Shown here piece after piece: positions 11,768-23,059 of a stretch of 64,000 nucleotides of DNA. The notes beneath the pieces were generated by a model. The model did no database searches. It was not told the origin of the DNA and worked only from the letters and a program-made list of their open reading frames with translations. This stretch comes from Malus domestica (taxonomy: Eukaryota; Streptophyta; Magnoliopsida; Rosales; Rosaceae). The first letter of the stretch is position 1. Each line of letters begins with the position of its first letter. Location of the stretch: positions 25,387,501 through 25,451,500 of the forward strand of contig NC_091665.1 in the NCBI RefSeq assembly GCF_042453785.1, given 5' to 3'. A program made the translations under genes and the position numbers.

Positions 11768-12297
11768 TACTCCAGCATTCCAACTCATGAAGTGATTTAT
11801 TTAGCATGTATAATCTTAGAGTATCAATATTATAATGTAATTAAGCATTCATTAATTAACATCTAACACATGGAAAGTTCTAGCTAGCCATCCTTCTTAT
11901 ATGCTTAATTTAAATAAAAAATAATTTATGATGATCAATGTATGTGATTAGTAGTTCATCTTATTTTGGAGGTCCCTGATATGATTGCTGCACACGGAAC
12001 AGGCAAGATCTGCAATCTATATTAATTTTTTACATTGCATTGTGTTTCTATAATGTAGGGAAATGGTTATTGCCAGATTAGTTAGGCGATGTCCATGTTA
12101 TGTCTCCCCATCATTTGTCTATCAACTCATTTTAAATCACTAAGCATCTGAACCTTAGGATGACGCTCCACGGTATTTATATTCAAGTTGCACCTTTTCC
12201 TCACACAAGAAAAAGCAATACCTATTATTCTTTTTTTTTTCTCCTGTTATATGCAATAGCGATAATGGGATGAGGGATTTGGTTTATTTAAGTCACA
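11768..12297. other. intergenic spacer of the DUF241 array
   Basis: No gene is seen. Parts resemble the spacers near 16200-16620 and 23500-23720 (the CTCCCCATC motif and the TCTCTTCTATTTCATG-type tract), consistent with duplication of whole gene-plus-spacer units. Confidence 0.45.
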
Positions 12298-12305
12298 TAG
12301 TGAAC

Positions 12306-13261
12306 TAGGGGTGGGTTTGGTTTAAATCGGTTCGGTTTTTTGCCAAAATCGAAACCAAACCGAAATTTCGGTTCGGTTCATTTTTTTTCGGTTTTTTTCG
12401 GTTCGGTTTTTTTTCGGTTCGGTTTTTTCCGGTCCAGTTTCGGTTTTTTGTTTTTTTTTCTTTCAAAAAAATGAAAAACATTGAAATTTTAAATTTTAAC
12501 ATATCCAACAATATCATAACATAAGCATTCTAACTAGAATCAAAGACAATGAAAATAAACATTTAAAGTTGAACTAAAATCATCAATCAAGTCTTCCAAA
12601 GTCTAAACTAACAACCTCACAACACAAAAATCGTACAAATGACGTAGAAAAGTTAAATTGTATGATGTTGTTCAAAGATCAAGGTTGTTTGCTTGTAATT
12701 GCATGTTGACAACTTGATTAGTAAAAGTAATGCGTGGGTGGATTTATTTAGTGTGTGTTGGAATTCTTTTCCATCACAAATTACCCAAGTAATCTACCCG
12801 AAATAAATGTTTAGGGATTATGTTACATGTTATATGAGAGTAGATTTGGAAAAGAAAGCTGGGGCAAAAGTAGATAGTGCTATGGAGATGGATGTAGGTA
12901 CTTCAGGAGGAGGTTTAGTTCCGGAACTTTATATGAGGGAGAAATAATAGGTTAGGGTTTAGAGTTTTTATAGGCCTTTTTTTAATATTTTGAGCTTAAA
13001 GTTTGGCAACACATTGGGTTTAGCACATTTTAACTTACAAATTGGGTTTAAAAAATAATACCCAAAACAAATAATTAAATAAATTAATTCATTTAATTAA
13101 TTCGGTTCGGTTTCTAGATCACTAAAACCGAACCGAACCAAAAGAATTCGGTTCGGTTTTTTCAATTCGGTTCGGTTTTTTCGTTCGGTTCTGTTTTTTC
13201 GATTTCGGTTTGGTTTGGTTTTCGGTTTTTTTCGATTTTCGGTTTTTTGAACCCACCCCTA
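12306..13261. mobile_element. non-autonomous hAT element (956 bp)
   Basis: Terminal inverted repeats TAGGGGTGGGTT and AACCCACCCCTA are flanked by a perfect 8-bp target duplication, TAGTGAAC, at 12298-12305 and 13262-13269. The 8-bp duplication is the hAT signature. Subterminal regions on both sides (12330-12450 and 13100-13250) are built from repeated CGGTTCGGTTTTTT motifs in mirrored arrangement. The central part has no credible transposase open frame, so it would need a transposase supplied in trans. The minus-strand frames rich in KNRTEKKPNRK-type sequence are by-products of the repeat. Confidence 0.85.
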
Positions 13262-13439
13262 TAGTGAACCAGTAATAATAATTAGGTATCGAAGTGTCAT
13301 TCATGTGAATTGAATATGTGATCTTGCAAGAACTTTAAAAAAATTGTGCTATTTTCTATATTGCCAATTAGTTTTATGGTGGAACCTCAACTTCCTCAAC
13401 CTCTCACTCATAAGTGAAGAAGAATATCCAGAATTTTAA

Positions 13440-14160
13440 AGTTAGATAATGAAGAAATTGGGGATCCTCCACTATAAAATCAATTGACAATATGAGGAAT
13501 AGCCTAAGACCATATAAGCCCTTAGCCAAGTCAATTCCTCACCGATGTGGGACAAATGTCCACACACCATCAACTCTCAACACATCCCCTCATGTATAGC
13601 CGATTTTCAAGCCTACATGTGGATAACAACTGGGTGACGCACGTGTGGCCCTTTGGGCTTTTGCAAGAGGGACAACCTACTATAATACCATGATTATGAA
13701 GAAAGTTAAAGTTCTACCATAAAACCAATTGACTATATGGATAGTAACCCAACTACTTATAAGCACATGCAAAGTCCCTCATTTCATCAATGTGTGATTC
13801 ACTCTCAACATGCTGGTCAACTTTCAAACTTAACATGTGGACAACACAACGGGGTAACATGGAGCACGTATGGCCATTGGGTTTCACACGCGGGACAACC
13901 TACTCTAATACAATGAAGAAAGTTGAGGTTCCAACAAAAAACCAATTGACAATATGGAGAGTAGTCTAATTACTTATAAGCACATTTAAGGTCCATTCTC
14001 TCATCAATGTGAGATTTACTCTTAATAGATGAAATTAAATTTCACCATAAAACCAATTACCTTTATAAGAAATAGCCCAAGACAATATATATAAGCCCAT
14101 AGCTAAGTCAATCCTTTAGTGATATGGGATAAATTGTCCACACATCAACTCTCAACAGAA
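13440..14160. repeat. four imperfect copies of a 120-240 bp unit
   Basis: The motif CxATAAAACCAATTGACxATATGGxxAxTAGxC...TATAAGC recurs near 13465, 13720, 13935 and 14045, followed each time by a GATGTGGGA-type and CTCTCAACA-type block. Copy spacing is uneven (about 255, 215 and 110 bp). The unit looks like a fragment of a dispersed plant repeat amplified in place. No coding capacity. Confidence 0.6.
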
Positions 14161-14688
14161 AACGAGCATCAGTTTGGTTTTTTCATCTCCTCCCTAAATT
14201 TTAGCTAAGTAGCTTATTTAAAGAGCCCATTAAAAATGTTCTAAGGTAGCCATAACTATTATTGTTACTTAAACGTCTTTGTTGTGACTATTTAGTGTAT
14301 AAATCTTTCAATTTTGTATTTGAGGAGCTGTAGGGATCATTTTTCTCTAGACAACATAAATCGGATTCCGAGTCTTTGCAGTTAGATCACTATATCTCCA
14401 CATTATATTATTATAATGACTTAGGACATGATACATAGGCTACAATTTAATTTGTTCAACTTCAAGTACAATTAAGTTTTTCAAACTGATGTTAACATTC
14501 TTGCTGTACGGTATTTTAAATGTACAAAGCCTATAAGTATATATTTGGGATCCCAACTTGGTGATCAAATCACTTGTGGCGCGTCCAGATCGTTTATTTT
14601 AATGACTAATGTGACCTTACATTCAATCTTCAAATTGTGCTAGTTAAGTTGTTTAATACTGTTCACGTAAAAAAATTTAAAACCTAAT

Positions 14689-14730
14689 TCTAGCGATGTA
14701 GGATGTTGAGGAGGGAAACTTTTGTTTTGT
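14689..14730 (-). pseudogene. DUF241 C-terminal relic
   Basis: About 40 bp match the last codons of the neighbouring DUF241 genes (the GGATGTTGAGGAGGGA block that encodes SLLNIL on the minus strand), and the preceding 3' flank also matches (AAAATTTAAAACCTAATTCTAG). Homology stops abruptly at a T-rich tract at about 14731. It is the stump of a further array member that lost everything upstream. Confidence 0.6.
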
Positions 14731-15164
14731 TTTTTTGTTTTTTTGTTTTTATCAATAAAAATTTGGTGAACGAATATGATAATTCTTTTTGGACAACAAG
14801 AATCTTGACAGCTGTGAAATATGATATTTACTCTGCTTGCTGCTCAAAATCACATGCCGTGTCCAGCTCTCTTTCTTAGATGTTTTTTTCTTTTAATTTT
14901 TTATTTTTGTTACCTCTTGATGATACTGTGGTCAAATTTCCACTCATGGATAAACAGAGAAAATTACTAATCATTGTTAAATTCTATTGGATTTGATTAG
15001 TGCAATTCTGAAAATCCCATAAAATTATCATCAATGATTGTTGTTCTGCAATAGTTTCTTAAATAGCGAGAAGGTAGATATTTAATCAATAGACCGTCAA
15101 TTTCATATCAAATGATGTAATGTATATAAGTATACATTTCATGTACAGAATTTAGGATCTAAAT

Positions 15165-15977
15165 CTAGTGGTTTAGGATGTTGAGGAGGGAGACTCTTGT
15201 TTTGATCAACCGTCTAAATAGGCACTCAAGCCCTTCTTCCTGATCTTGAATGCACGACTCTAGCTTCTCAAGCTGGTTTTGCGCGTTATTGGCACTTTTG
15301 TGTAGTGCAGCATCCACCTGTGAAAATTCATTCACTTCTGTTTCTGTCTCACAAGCCGCTCTTTTTGACTGCATCATCTTTGAGACCAATGACCGTGATT
15401 TTGGCCCTGAGATGAATGACATTAGCGATTCAAATACTTCGCGAGTGGCTGCTTCAACGTCTCTCAACTTGCTAAAGATGGAAATTGTCTCCTCGTCCTT
15501 GTTGGGGGAAGAGAATGCTGATCTATTTTTCATCCCCTTCAGATTTACCATAGCCTTGTGGATTGCTTTCTTCACCAGCTTCCTGGAGGTTAAGTATTTT
15601 GTGACCTCACCTCTGAGTGCAGATTCACCTCCCCGCCTTCTGATGATGGATTGAAGATCTTGCACGCATTCCTTGCTTTGCGACAGGGTATCCTTGACAG
15701 TGGCACAAACATCCAAGAGTCTGATAGAGCCATCTAATAACTCATTAGTCCATCTCTCATTCTGCTCTTGGGCTAATGATTGTTGGGTGAGGGGCAACTG
15801 AAGCAACTTCTCAACACAATCATGCAAGTCTTTGAGGTTACTTAGCTTGTGGCTGATTGATGAAGAAGATGTGGAGGTGGATTCAGAAGACCTCAATCTG
15901 CACAAAAGTTCATAAACTTCTTCAACGATCGGGTGTAGCCTTGACGGGAAGCTGTTAGATCGAGTGTGGAATGCCAT
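15165..15977 (-). CDS. DUF241 family protein, copy 2 (270 aa)
   Basis: Intact single-exon DUF241 gene of unknown function. It starts MAFHTRSNSFPSRLHP and keeps the LLDGSIRLLDVC core, KECVQDLQSIIRRRGGESAL, the AIHKAMVNLKGMKNRSAFSS block and the coiled-coil end ESCIQDQEEGLECLFRRL. It lacks the short PSSW segment that copies 1 and 7 have after SFISGPK, so it is slightly shorter. The frame stays open 41 codons further upstream, but that part reaches past the TATA-like sequence, so I chose the ATG at 15977, which matches the paralogues. It is most like the copy at 61483, about 45 kb away on the other strand. Confidence 0.9.
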   Translation of the reverse strand: MAFHTRSNSFPSRLHPIVEEVYELLCRLRSSESTSTSSSSISHKLSNLKDLHDCVEKLLQLPLTQQSLAQEQNERWTNELLDGSIRLLDVCATVKDTLSQSKECVQDLQSIIRRRGGESALRGEVTKYLTSRKLVKKAIHKAMVNLKGMKNRSAFSSPNKDEETISIFSKLRDVEAATREVFESLMSFISGPKSRSLVSKMMQSKRAACETETEVNEFSQVDAALHKSANNAQNQLEKLESCIQDQEEGLECLFRRLIKTRVSLLNILNH

Positions 15978-16069
15978 TTCGTCTTGTGATTTGAGAAAGG
16001 ATAGAAGAGAAGACCTTGTAGTTAATTTACAATTGTGATTGATGAGTTCCTTTCCATATGCATATGCGT

Positions 16070-16078
16070 AATATATGG
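16070..16078 (-). promoter_or_regulatory. TATA box of DUF241 copy 2
   Basis: CCATATATT on the minus strand, about 95 bp upstream of the chosen ATG, at the same relative place as in copies 1 and 7. The conserved upstream block for this gene is at 16135-16194. Confidence 0.55.
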
Positions 16079-16229
16079 TATTGGTTGAGGATGGAGACAT
16101 GGAATCCCATCCACTTCAATCAACAGCCAAAGGTAACATGATTTCGATTGGATCTATATGTTTCCCTAGGAACTGTCCATGCAATGTCCCCTCCCACTGC
16201 AGCATCCCAACTCATGAACTGATTTATAT

Positions 16230-17470
16230 TGTAGTGTAAGCATTCAGTCATTGACTTTTAAAAACATGCATGGAAAGGCAAAAACCATCCACACCCACCC
16301 TTCTTTATATGCTTAATCCCGTACCTAATACAAATTAATCATCTATGTGATTAGTCAGTTCACCTTACTTTGCAGGTCCCTCGCATCATTGTTGCGTCCG
16401 AGCAGACAACATAATTTGTGACCTTGCATTTTGTTTCCATAATGTAGCAAAATGGTAAGCGTCGGAATAGGCGACTTCAATGCAATTTCTCCCCATCAGC
16501 GATTTCTCAACCCATATAAAATCACCAAGTAATCCGCATTAGTGTATATTTAGGCATATTTAGGTCGACACCTTAATTTTCTCACACAAGAAAGTCAATA
16601 CCTACTATTTAGCGTGTTTCCCATTTGTGTCTATATACCCTTTTTCTCTTCTATTTCATGTGATATATCAATAATGAGATGGAATGACATGTTTGCAATC
16701 TTTGAGCTCACTTCCATTGTAGAACTAGGTTTCTCCAAACAAGGCAAAGATGAAGCCAACCGTGAATGTTTACTAAGTTTACAAGGACTAGTAAAATATA
16801 CTCGGAAATCATATTTAGACTCCATGGTTTAAAAGACACAATAAGAAAACCACTAGCGAACTACTTAAAACTAAGAAAATACTACTAAAAAACTAGAAGT
16901 GCACTACAGAGGTAATAACACAAGACTTTCAAAATGATACCATAAAATGTGTCATTTAAAGGTTTTCGCAAATATATTGCATCTAGTCATTTTCAAGTCT
17001 GTTTGTCTAATTTTTATATAGCAGATCGCTAAACCCTTAAACTTTGAATTCCATGGAACTTTATTTTCCCTCGTCCAATCACAGGGTTCAGTTTTTTCAC
17101 CATCATAGTGGACGTGCTACAAGACTTGGAGGAGATAAAAATTGAAATTTTAAAACATCCTTATTCTTGAGTTATTAGCAATTATTCAAATTCATAACAT
17201 AAAAATTGGCAGAACTATTCAATGTAAATAACTTGAAATCCCATATTCTAGTTTACTCATAGAAAAGCAGAGAAAACTACTCATTTATTTTTAAAACAGA
17301 AAATTCATTTGGGTAAATAGTTCATTCCTGAATGTCTCATAAAATGCTCATCAAAGATTACGGTCCTGAAATAAATTCTTAAAATAGGGAGAAAGCAAAT
17401 GTTTATTCAACGGACTCTATGAAATTAATAGCAAAGGATGTATTATGTTTCATGTAGAAAATATAAGACC
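16230..17470. other. intergenic spacer
   Basis: No gene is supported. Overlapping open frames at 16614-16832 on both strands have no recognisable domain. Sequence near 17225-17470 resembles the 3' flanks of copies 1 and 2, as expected from unit duplication. Confidence 0.45.
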
Positions 17471-17475
17471 TAATG

Positions 17476-18250
17476 CTAGCGGTTTAGGATGTTGAGGAGT
17501 GAAAGTCTTGTTTTGATCAATTGACTGAATAGGCTCTCAAGTCCTTCTTGTTGGTCCTGAATGCATGACTCCAGATTTTCAAGCTGGTATTGGGAATGAG
17601 ATTTACTTGTCCTGAATGCAGCAACCACTTCTGCAAATTCATTTACTTGTGTTTCTTCGTCACAAGCTACTTTTTTAGATTGCATCCTCTTATAGACCGA
17701 TAACCAGTTGCTTGGCTTTGACTTTGGCCCGGAGATAGATAGTATTGATTCAAGCATTGTGGCAGTGAGGGAAGAGTAGGTGGACGGGTTTTTGATTCCC
17801 TTTGGATTCTTCAGTCTTTTGTAATGCCTTTTTCACCATCTTCCTGGAGCTTAAGTATTTGTTCACTTCACTTGTGAGAGCTCCAGATTCACCTCCTTGC
17901 ATTCTTCGTATCATTAATTAAGGACCCAGTGCACATTCCTTAGTTTGCAAGACGACATCCTTGGTAGTGTTGCACATCCAACAGCCTGAGAGAGCCATCT
18001 AAATAGCTCATTAATCCATTTTTTGTTCTGCTCTTGTGCCAGGGCTTCTTGTGTGAGCAGCAACTGAAGCAACTTCTCGCCAGAGTCATGCAGATCATGG
18101 AGGCCACTAAGCTTTAGGTTTATTGATGGTGATGGTGATGTGGAGGTGGGCCTCGGAAGACCTCAATCTACACAAATGCTCGTCAATTTCTTGAACAATT
18201 GGCCAGGTGTGGCCTAGAGTGGAAGCCGTTAGAATGAGTGTAGAAGCCAT
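17476..18250 (-). pseudogene. DUF241 pseudogene, copy 3
   Basis: The C-terminal 93 codons (17476-17757) read as normal DUF241, ending LLNILNR. Upstream the frame is lost. Compared with copy 1, about 55 bp are missing near 17766 where GTGGCAGTGA now joins GGGAAGAG, and other small indels follow through 17800-18200. The start region still reads ATGGCTTCTAC at 18250, but the MAFHTRSNSF signature is altered. A TATA-like TAATATGTAG (18351-18360) and the conserved upstream block (18418-18484) remain. It has lost coding capacity, probably after duplication as a complete gene. Confidence 0.85.
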
Positions 18251-18612
18251 TTCCTCTCTGTGTTTTGTGAGAAGATAGAATAGAAAACCTTGAAAGTTTT
18301 GCTTGATGTATACTTCAAACTTGATGTGTTCCTTTCCATCTGCATCTGCTTAATATGTAGTGTTGGTTGAGGGAAGTGGACATGGAATTTCATGCACTTC
18401 ATCGCCACCAGTAAGAGAACACTATTTCGATTTGGATCTATATATACGTCCCCTAGGCCATTTTTTTGCAATGTCTCTTCTCCCACCAGCGTACGAACTC
18501 CATTTTGCATATAAAATCTCATAGTATGCTTTCTCAGAGTTTTGAAATAATCGCGATTGCACATTTTCTTGGCATGGGAGTTATGCAAATTGAGACAAGC
18601 ATCTTCATTCAC

Positions 18613-19680
18613 TAGAAGAAGTAGGCTTCATCCCTGCTCAAGAAATTTGGCCTACAACATTGCAAATCAGTAAGCATACCACTTGTTCCTAGTGAAAAGT
18701 TGAAAAAGGAAGATGGAAGTGGTGTTGCAGATGAAGCTGAGTACAGAAAAATTGTTGGCAGTCTACTGTATCATACTGCAGCAAGACCAAACATTATGTA
18801 TGCAGCAAGTTTGTTGGCTAGAATTATACATTGTCCCTCTAACAAGCATTCGGAACTGCCAAGAGAGTTTTACGGTATATCCAAGGCACCTTGGACTTTG
18901 GTCTGGAGTATGTGAAAGAAAAAAGGCCTTGTTAGTTGGGTTTTGTGACAATAATTGGAGTGGGTCTGAAGATGACATGAAAAGCACTTCAGGTTATGCT
19001 TTCACATTTGGAAGTAGAGTGTTTTCTTGGGCTTCTGTCAATCAACATTGTGTAGCTCTATCAATTGTAGAGGCAGAGTACATCAGTGCATCATAAGCAA
19101 CTTTATAGGCCACTTGGCTTACGTTTGTTCCAGAGGATTTTGGTGACTTTCAAAATGTGGAAACTCCATTGAATTGAGACAACACATCAGCAATTGCCAT
19201 CACCAAAAATCCTATATTTCACCAAAAACTAAGCACATTAACATGAGGTATCATTAATTCATCAAGGAATCATTGTAGAAGGGTGTAATTGATCTGGTTT
19301 ACTGTCCAACAAATGAGCAGCTAGCAGACATCTTTACAAAACCCTTGCCCAAAGACCAATTCTGTTGTCTGAGGAAAGTTCTTGGGGGGTGAAATTAGTG
19401 CACAATTTAAAAGGGAGCATTGAAATATAAATTGAGAGGAACCGTTCCCTATATCATTTGAGATTTTTGTACTTTAATTTTTTGAAGTACAAGTGTCCTT
19501 GTTGTATTGGAGAGTGAGTTAGAATGACTTATAAGTCTTGGAGGAGCCTTGTTTCTCTAGCTCCTAGGCTATGAGAACAGAATATTGTTTTGAATTGTAA
19601 TGGTTATTTTTTGTACTGGCATGCGGTCATATGCTTTGCGTGAAAATGGAATGAAGGACTACTCAATGTCATATTCTCTG
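18613..19680 (+). mobile_element. Ty1-Copia 3' fragment (RNase H end plus LTR start)
   Basis: Translation in mixed frames gives the end of a Copia polyprotein: DEAEYRKIVGSLLY and MYAASLLAR (18730-18825), then LLVGFCDNNWSGSEDD, STSGYAFTFGS and EAEYISAS (18930-19095), and the DIFTKPLPKDQF-type terminus with frameshifts near 19330. A purine tract, AAAAGGGAGCA, at about 19410-19419 is followed by TGAAATATAA, the likely start of a 3' LTR at 19421. Everything upstream of RNase H is missing, so it is dead. The LTR end before the LINE is unclear. Confidence 0.75.
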
Positions 19681-22600
19681 AGCTAGATTTGCTCACTCTT
19701 CAGCTCCCTCGTCCATCCAAATTCTCTGTTTTTCTTCAGTTGTTGTTCATTGTTTCAATACCTCCTAGCCATCCTTCTTTTATTGCCAAGGAAACTTATT
19801 GGAAACAAAGATCAAAAGTCTTGTGGATAAAATCGGGGGACTGCAACACCCACTTTTTCCACCAAAGGGTGAATATTCGGCAACATAAGAAGACAATTGT
19901 CGGGCTGTTGGATCAGAATTGGACATGACAGAATAGTGACGGTGGTATTGAGAAAGTGATCATTGACTACTTCAAATCTATGTCTAGCTCCCAATCCAAC
20001 CCTGTTTTCGGGAACTCAGAAGTAATTGATGCTATTGAGGGTAAGGTCACTGAGGAAATGAATCGTTCGCTCATTCTTTCATTCACAGCTGAGGAAGTTA
20101 AGAATGCTCTATTCCAAATGCATCCTAGTAAATCTCTTGGGCCCGATGGTATGCCTCCTCTTTTTTTAAAAAAATATTGGCCTATTGTTGGGACTGATTT
20201 GGTAATGCAGTAATATCGATCCTCTCATCTGGACAAATGTTGAGGAAAATCAACTTTACGAATGTGGCTCTAATTCTGAAGTCCACCCTCGGGATGACAC
20301 TATGCCCTATAAGTCTCTGTAATGTGGTGTATAAAATTATCTCAAAAGTACTTGCTAACAGGTTGAAGGTCTTGCTGCCCAAAATTATTTCACCTTTCCA
20401 AAGTGCCTTTGTACCAGGTAGAGCCATTTCAGATAATACAATAATGGCTTCGAAAATTGCAAACTTCCTATATAAAAGGCCAATGGGGAAGAATGGTTTC
20501 TTCGCTCTGAAACTAGATATGTGTAAAGCCTACGAAAAAATCGAGTGGAGCTAGCTACTTGGAATGTGTTATGCTGAAGCTGGGATTTAATACAAAGTGG
20601 GTGAATTTGATCATGATGTGCATCTTCTCAGTGTCATACTCGTTTATTGTCAATGGTTCTCAAGGGGTTACGTGCTACCATCCCGTGGTCTGAGACAAGG
20701 TGACCCTATTTCACCCTACATCTTCTTATTGTGTGCCGAGGGTCTCTCTGCTATGATTGCGAAGTATGAATGCTCGGGTGCTATCCAAGGAATTTCGAAC
20801 TGCCAGAATGCCCCGTCAATCCATCACCTTCTCTTTGCCGATGATTGCTTTGTGTTCGAGCGAGCTCGTCGGGAAGATTGCCTGCTGGTGAAATCGATTC
20901 TTAACTCTTATGAAGACGCATAGGGTCAACAAGTGAATTTATTGAAAAGTGCAGTGAGCTTTAGTATAAACATTAGAAGGGGAAATCAGATATCGCTGGC
21001 TGACCTGCTTGGGGTGGAATGGGTGTACAGACATGAGAAGTACCTTGGGCTTCCTACCTTTGTGGGTCAAAACCAAGGGGATTGCTTTAATCATATAAAG
21101 GAGCGTCTCTGGAAAAAAAAAAACTCCACAGGTGGAAAGGGAAATGTCTGAATGCAGCTGGGAAAGAGTTATTGGTGAAGGTGGTTGCCCAAGCAATCCC
21201 ATTATACTAGATGTACTGTCATCTATTGCCAAAATACTTATGCGACAACGTGCATCAAATTGTGGTTTCCTTTTGGTGGAATGATACAAGTAACTTTGAA
21301 CAGATTCATTGGTTGGCTTGGGACAAACTTTGCGGACCAAAATCGAAGGGTGGCCTTGGGTTTCGTAACCTCTACGCCTTTAATCTTGGGCTGTTAGCAA
21401 AGCAAGGGTGGAAATTACTTGTGGAACCTCAATCTGTGGTGGCTAGGCTACTGAAAACTTGATATTTCCCGCATTCCTCCAAATTAATGACTCACGATCG
21501 AAGTGATCATGCCTTTTTGTCAAATTCTATCAAGAATATGACCATACTCATGATATCACTCCAAGTTTTAGTGATGCCTGTTAAACACGAATTTTTATGC
21601 AATATGCCTTGAGTCAAAACATAGTATTTAATATAACTGCAGTGTGTCTGACACATCAAAAGAGTCAAAACCAGATGAATGCGACACTATGCATTCACAA
21701 GAAGGTATACAAGAAGGTGTCTGCATTTAGAATGCAAGCGATGTATCGCTCTCCCATATCTGTTGTTCGCGACTTCATCACGGTTGATTTCCAATGGTAT
21801 GTGGACCTCCTATCTTTGGTTCTTTCGAAGGAGGAAGTAGACCTTGTGCCGTTTATTCCTCTGAGCAAGCGCCCAATGGAAGATAGAATCATCTGGCACT
21901 GTGACAATAAAGGGAAATTCACTATCAAAAGTGCTTTTCATGTTGCTAAGAACTGGATTCTTACGCCCTCTCTGGCTGCTTCCTTCTCAACACCAAGTTG
22001 TCCCTTCGATGGTCTTTGGGAAAAACTTTGGAAGGCCGACATTCCACCTAAAGTTAAAATGATAGCCTGGAGACTTCTATCTAATATCGTTCCAACGGCA
22101 GCCAATCTTATTCGCAAACATATTCCGATTGACCCTCATTGTACTTTATATGGGTCAAAGGGTGAGACTACGCGTCATCTTCTGCTAGAGTGTCTGTTTG
22201 CCTGAGCGGTTTGGATTTCCTCTCCTATGGGTGCTTTCCAATCTCCTTTGGTCGATGAATCTGCAGTGGATTGGGTGCTCCGAATGGCACAAACTTTGAA
22301 TCAGGCCGATGGGTTCTGATGATGATTTGGGCTATTGGGTCAGCTAGGAACTCGAAGTTCTGGGTGGAGATTTTGAATCCTATGCCTAATATCGTGGCTT
22401 GCCGTGCTTTTAACTGGTGATAGGAATTTTTAAAAATCATGTCCAAACCTCCAGCTCCTACTTGCTTGATTATCTGTCCGCGATGGTCAAGGCCACCTCC
22501 GGGATATCACGAGGTTAATGTGGATGGTGCGTGGAACTATAACTCTGAGGTTGGGGGTGCGGGAATTGTGATTAGGGACTGTAATGGGTGGAGCTGCAAC

Positions 22601-23059
22601 GAGGAATTTTGCTGATGTTTTTTCACCCATCCAAGTGGAGGCGTTGGCCATCCGTGCTGGGCTTGAGCTGGTGGTTGAAAGGGGAATTCATAATGTTGTC
22701 TTTAAGAGCGATTCTCTCCGGATCATTTCGGCCTTGAATGTGTCTTCTGTGAATTTGTCTCATGTTGGGCCAATCATCGAGGATGCAAAGTCACTGCTTC
22801 CTTTGATCACTGGAGCTACTGCTTCCTTTGATCGCTGGAGCTACTGCTTCCCATATCCACAGCCAAGCCAACTATGTTGCTCATAGGTTAGCTCGCTTTG
22901 CCATCCATTCGGATGGTGAGTATACTTGGTTTGTTCACCCTCCAATCATTATGTATGATCTTTTGGAGGAGGATTGTCTCCATTGTAATTGTTAGCCTGT
23001 TGGCTTCTGAATGGAATACAAAATGCTGTCTTAAAAAAGAAAAAAAAGAAAAAGAAAAA
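19680..23059 (+). mobile_element. 5'-truncated LINE (L1-type) retrotransposon, dead
   Basis: Non-LTR element lacking its endonuclease part. It begins in the linker before reverse transcriptase (KETYWKQRSKVLWIKSGDCN, 19788-19848). The RT domain spans about 20080-21150, with DMCKAYEKIEW, LRQGDPISPYIFLLCAEGLS (20690-20755) and the catalytic FADD box at about 20835. A zinc-finger zf-RVT region lies at 21890-22200 and an RNase H-like RVT_3 domain at about 22490-22800, containing VEALAIRAGLELV. It ends in an A-rich tail (23033-23059). Stops and frameshifts cut it into at least eight open frames. A 25-bp tandem duplication lies at 22795-22845. Confidence 0.9.

Noticed and set aside
13440..14160. Possible CRISPR-like repeat array
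   Set aside because: Units are long, diverged and unevenly spaced, in a plant genome; no CRISPR architecture.
18713..19096. Copia fragment as a host gene
   Set aside because: All readable motifs are the RNase H end of a retroelement and the frame is broken at both sides.
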